This document shows positions 8,353 to 9,384 of a stretch of DNA of 9,384 nt, one piece after another. How positions within the stretch are numbered: the stretch's first letter is position 1; each line of letters starts with the position of its first letter. The notes under the pieces are model-generated. The model was not told the DNA's origin, searched no databases, and saw only the letters and a program-made list of their open reading frames with translations. The translations under genes were made by a program, and so were the position numbers. The DNA comes from an uncultured Mycoplasmatota bacterium (lineage in GTDB: Bacteria > Bacillota_I > Bacilli_A > RF39 > UBA660): NCBI GenBank assembly GCA_900552975.1, contig UWSL01000060.1, forward strand, positions 1 through 9,384. Direction: 5' to 3'.

Positions 8353-8356
8353 GTGA
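8351..8356 (+). promoter_or_regulatory. Shine-Dalgarno site deciding the ATG 8365 start
   Basis: AGGTGA (complementary to the 3' end of 16S rRNA) overlaps the TAG stop of the preceding gene (8350-8352) and lies 8 bases before ATG 8365. The in-frame GTG at 8353 is inside this site and would have no ribosome binding site of its own, so ATG 8365 is preferred. Confidence 0.75.
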
Positions 8357-8364
8357 GGTGTTTT

Positions 8365-8781
8365 ATGAAAAATAAATTAGCTTTATTAAATGTTATAATT
8401 TCTTTAGTTTCTCTAATTATTTTATTGTTAAATAATGTTTCAGGAACTTTTACTTATGTTATCTTTTTTAGTTTATTTATTGGCTGGCTTATTCCATACC
8501 TTTCTCTATTTATATCAGCCATTTTTATAATCCACGAATTAAAGCCACATTTAACAATTATTCATAATTTTTTAAATATTATTTTATCTATTTTTCTAAT
8601 ATTTTTTTTAGTAAAACTATCTGCTAAGGACTTACTTATTCCTCTTATTGAATATATCTTAATTATTATTGTTTGTTTTTTAAATATTATTTATACCTTT
8701 TTATATTTAAAGAAACATCCTGATCCGGATATTGCTTTTATTAAAAAAACTAAGAAACAAAATAATGGCATAATAAAATGA
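8365..8781 (+). CDS. Hypothetical four-helix membrane protein
   Basis: This 138-residue integral membrane protein shows four hydrophobic segments, at about residues 5-25, 31-56, 64-85 and 90-115. The short basic tail (KKHPDPDIAFIKKTKKQ) is probably cytoplasmic. No catalytic motif is visible and I do not recognise the family. The gene begins 12 bases after the stop of the coiled-coil gene and is the last gene of the addBA operon. Its TGA stop (8779-8781) is inside the terminator stem. If TGA were read as Trp the protein would gain only seven residues (WHHYMSF) before TAA, so this stop alone does not settle the genetic code; TGG at all the Trp positions does most of that work. Nothing except position links it to DNA repair. 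Confidence 0.75.
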   Translation: MKNKLALLNVIISLVSLIILLLNNVSGTFTYVIFFSLFIGWLIPYLSLFISAIFIIHELKPHLTIIHNFLNIILSIFLIFFLVKLSAKDLLIPLIEYILIIIVCFLNIIYTFLYLKKHPDPDIAFIKKTKKQNNGIIK

Positions 8782-8800
8782 CATCATTACATGTCATTTT
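8775..8800. terminator. Bidirectional intrinsic terminator between convergent genes
   Basis: AAAATGACAT (8775-8784) and ATGTCATTTT (8791-8800) form a perfect 10-bp stem with a 6-base loop, CATTAC. The terminal A and T runs give a U-tract in either direction. The plus-strand operon's TGA (8779-8781) lies within the left arm, and the minus-strand gene's stop (8799-8801) overlaps the right arm. The hairpin is symmetrical, so it should stop both the addBA operon transcript and the opposing gene. The stem is AT-rich and therefore only moderately stable. Confidence 0.78.
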
Positions 8801-9356
8801 AATTTTCCCAGTAACAAATCATATCTTTTGTAAAAAATAAAACATCGTCAATAGTTGCATCTTTTGTTAATCCATCAAGTCCGAATTGAGTTTCTTTTAA
8901 TTCACCATCATATTTTAAAACATTTATGTCAGTATTTTCATAAATGTATAAATTTTTAGCATTTGTAATATTAATATCAATTCCTTTTGTAATACTTTTT
9001 ATATCATTAGCTTCAATATTATCACAACTAATGCAGTATGATTGAAAAGCATCACTATTAACAAAAGCTAAAAAAACTTCTTTTCTATATTTTGTAAATT
9101 TCTTATCCTTAAAGATAAAATTATATCTGATATTCTTTTGCCCAGTTACTTGCTCATCTTCTGTCAAAAGATTACTTGTTGTATAGCATGTTAAATTTTG
9201 TTCTAATTCTTTTTCTTCTTTAATTACTGGTGTGTTCGGAGTATTATCCTTACTTTTAGAACTTTCCTTAATGATTTCACATGCAATAAAGATAAAAATA
9301 ATTAATAAAAAAATAATAAGCAACACAATTGGCCATATTTTACTATCCTTTTTCAT
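8799..9356 (-). CDS. Hypothetical membrane-anchored extracytoplasmic protein
   Basis: This 185-residue protein has a short basic N-terminus (MKKDSK), one long hydrophobic segment at about 7-28, a charged Lys/Glu/Pro linker (30-53) and a globular domain of about 130 residues. The domain carries four cysteines (C57, C108, C111, C181), an even number that could form disulfides outside the membrane. FIAC at 23-26 resembles a lipobox but has Phe where Leu is usual, so a simple membrane anchor is as likely as a lipoprotein. Strand-like stretches (NIRYNFIFKDKKFTKY) recall small Firmicutes lipoproteins of unknown function, but I cannot name a family. ATG 9354-9356 is preceded by GGTGA 4 bases away. 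The gene converges on the addBA operon and shares its terminator; nothing ties it functionally to AddAB. Confidence 0.75.
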   Translation of the reverse strand: MKKDSKIWPIVLLIIFLLIIFIFIACEIIKESSKSKDNTPNTPVIKEEKELEQNLTCYTTSNLLTEDEQVTGQKNIRYNFIFKDKKFTKYRKEVFLAFVNSDAFQSYCISCDNIEANDIKSITKGIDINITNAKNLYIYENTDINVLKYDGELKETQFGLDGLTKDATIDDVLFFTKDMICYWEN

Positions 9357-9374
9357 ATTATCACCATTATCATC

Positions 9375-9380
9375 ATTATA
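9375..9380 (-). promoter_or_regulatory. Possible -10 element for the minus-strand anchored protein
   Basis: TATAAT read on the minus strand is a perfect -10 box lying 18 bases before the ATG at 9356. Transcription would then start just ahead of the GGTGA ribosome site. The -35 region is outside the window, and TATAAT is common by chance in DNA this AT-rich. Confidence 0.3.
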
Positions 9381-9384
9381 TAAA

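Noticed and set aside
1503..8781. A new anti-phage defence system built on helicase and nuclease genes
   Set aside because: AddA and AddB show the full set of housekeeping AddAB signatures, including the AddB iron-sulfur cysteines and two RecB-type nucleases, and no other defence gene is nearby.

Overview
The window looks like two unrelated bacterial genomes joined end to end, with the change-over between about 1450 and 1503. The left part (1 to ~1456) is moderate in GC. It carries two minus-strand genes with Bacteroidales-like proteins: a TrmN6/YfiC-type tRNA1(Val) adenine-N6 methyltransferase and an HdeD/DUF308 six-helix membrane protein, closed by a clear intrinsic terminator at 67-93. Neither gene has a Shine-Dalgarno (SD) sequence, which is usual for Bacteroidota.

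The right part (~1503 to the end) is strongly AT-rich, with Lys/Asn/Ile-rich proteins. Its starts have strong SD sequences, one of them a 10-base match to the 16S 3' end. This fits a low-GC Bacillota/Mycoplasmatota-type gut bacterium (for example an RF39- or Erysipelotrichia-like lineage; the lineage is inference). All Trp codons are TGG and a TGA closes one gene, so the recoded Mycoplasma/Spiroplasma table is unlikely.

The right part holds a tight plus-strand operon: addB (5' end missing), addA, a 554-residue coiled-coil protein I do not recognise, and a 138-residue four-helix membrane protein. A convergent minus-strand gene for a membrane-anchored, cysteine-containing extracytoplasmic protein follows. 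A perfect 10-bp hairpin at 8775-8800 serves both directions and contains the stop codons of both converging genes.

AddA and AddB together form the helicase-nuclease that processes double-strand breaks for RecA-dependent repair in many Gram-positive bacteria. Both nuclease domains and the AddB iron-sulfur cysteines are intact here. The N-terminal half of AddB, with its helicase-like and Chi-recognition region, is absent because the sequence switches to the Bacteroidales-like genome. The simplest reading is a chimeric (misassembled) metagenomic contig rather than gene transfer. I see no clearly new defence or mobile system. The most open question is the two unrecognised genes that follow addA with almost no spacing.
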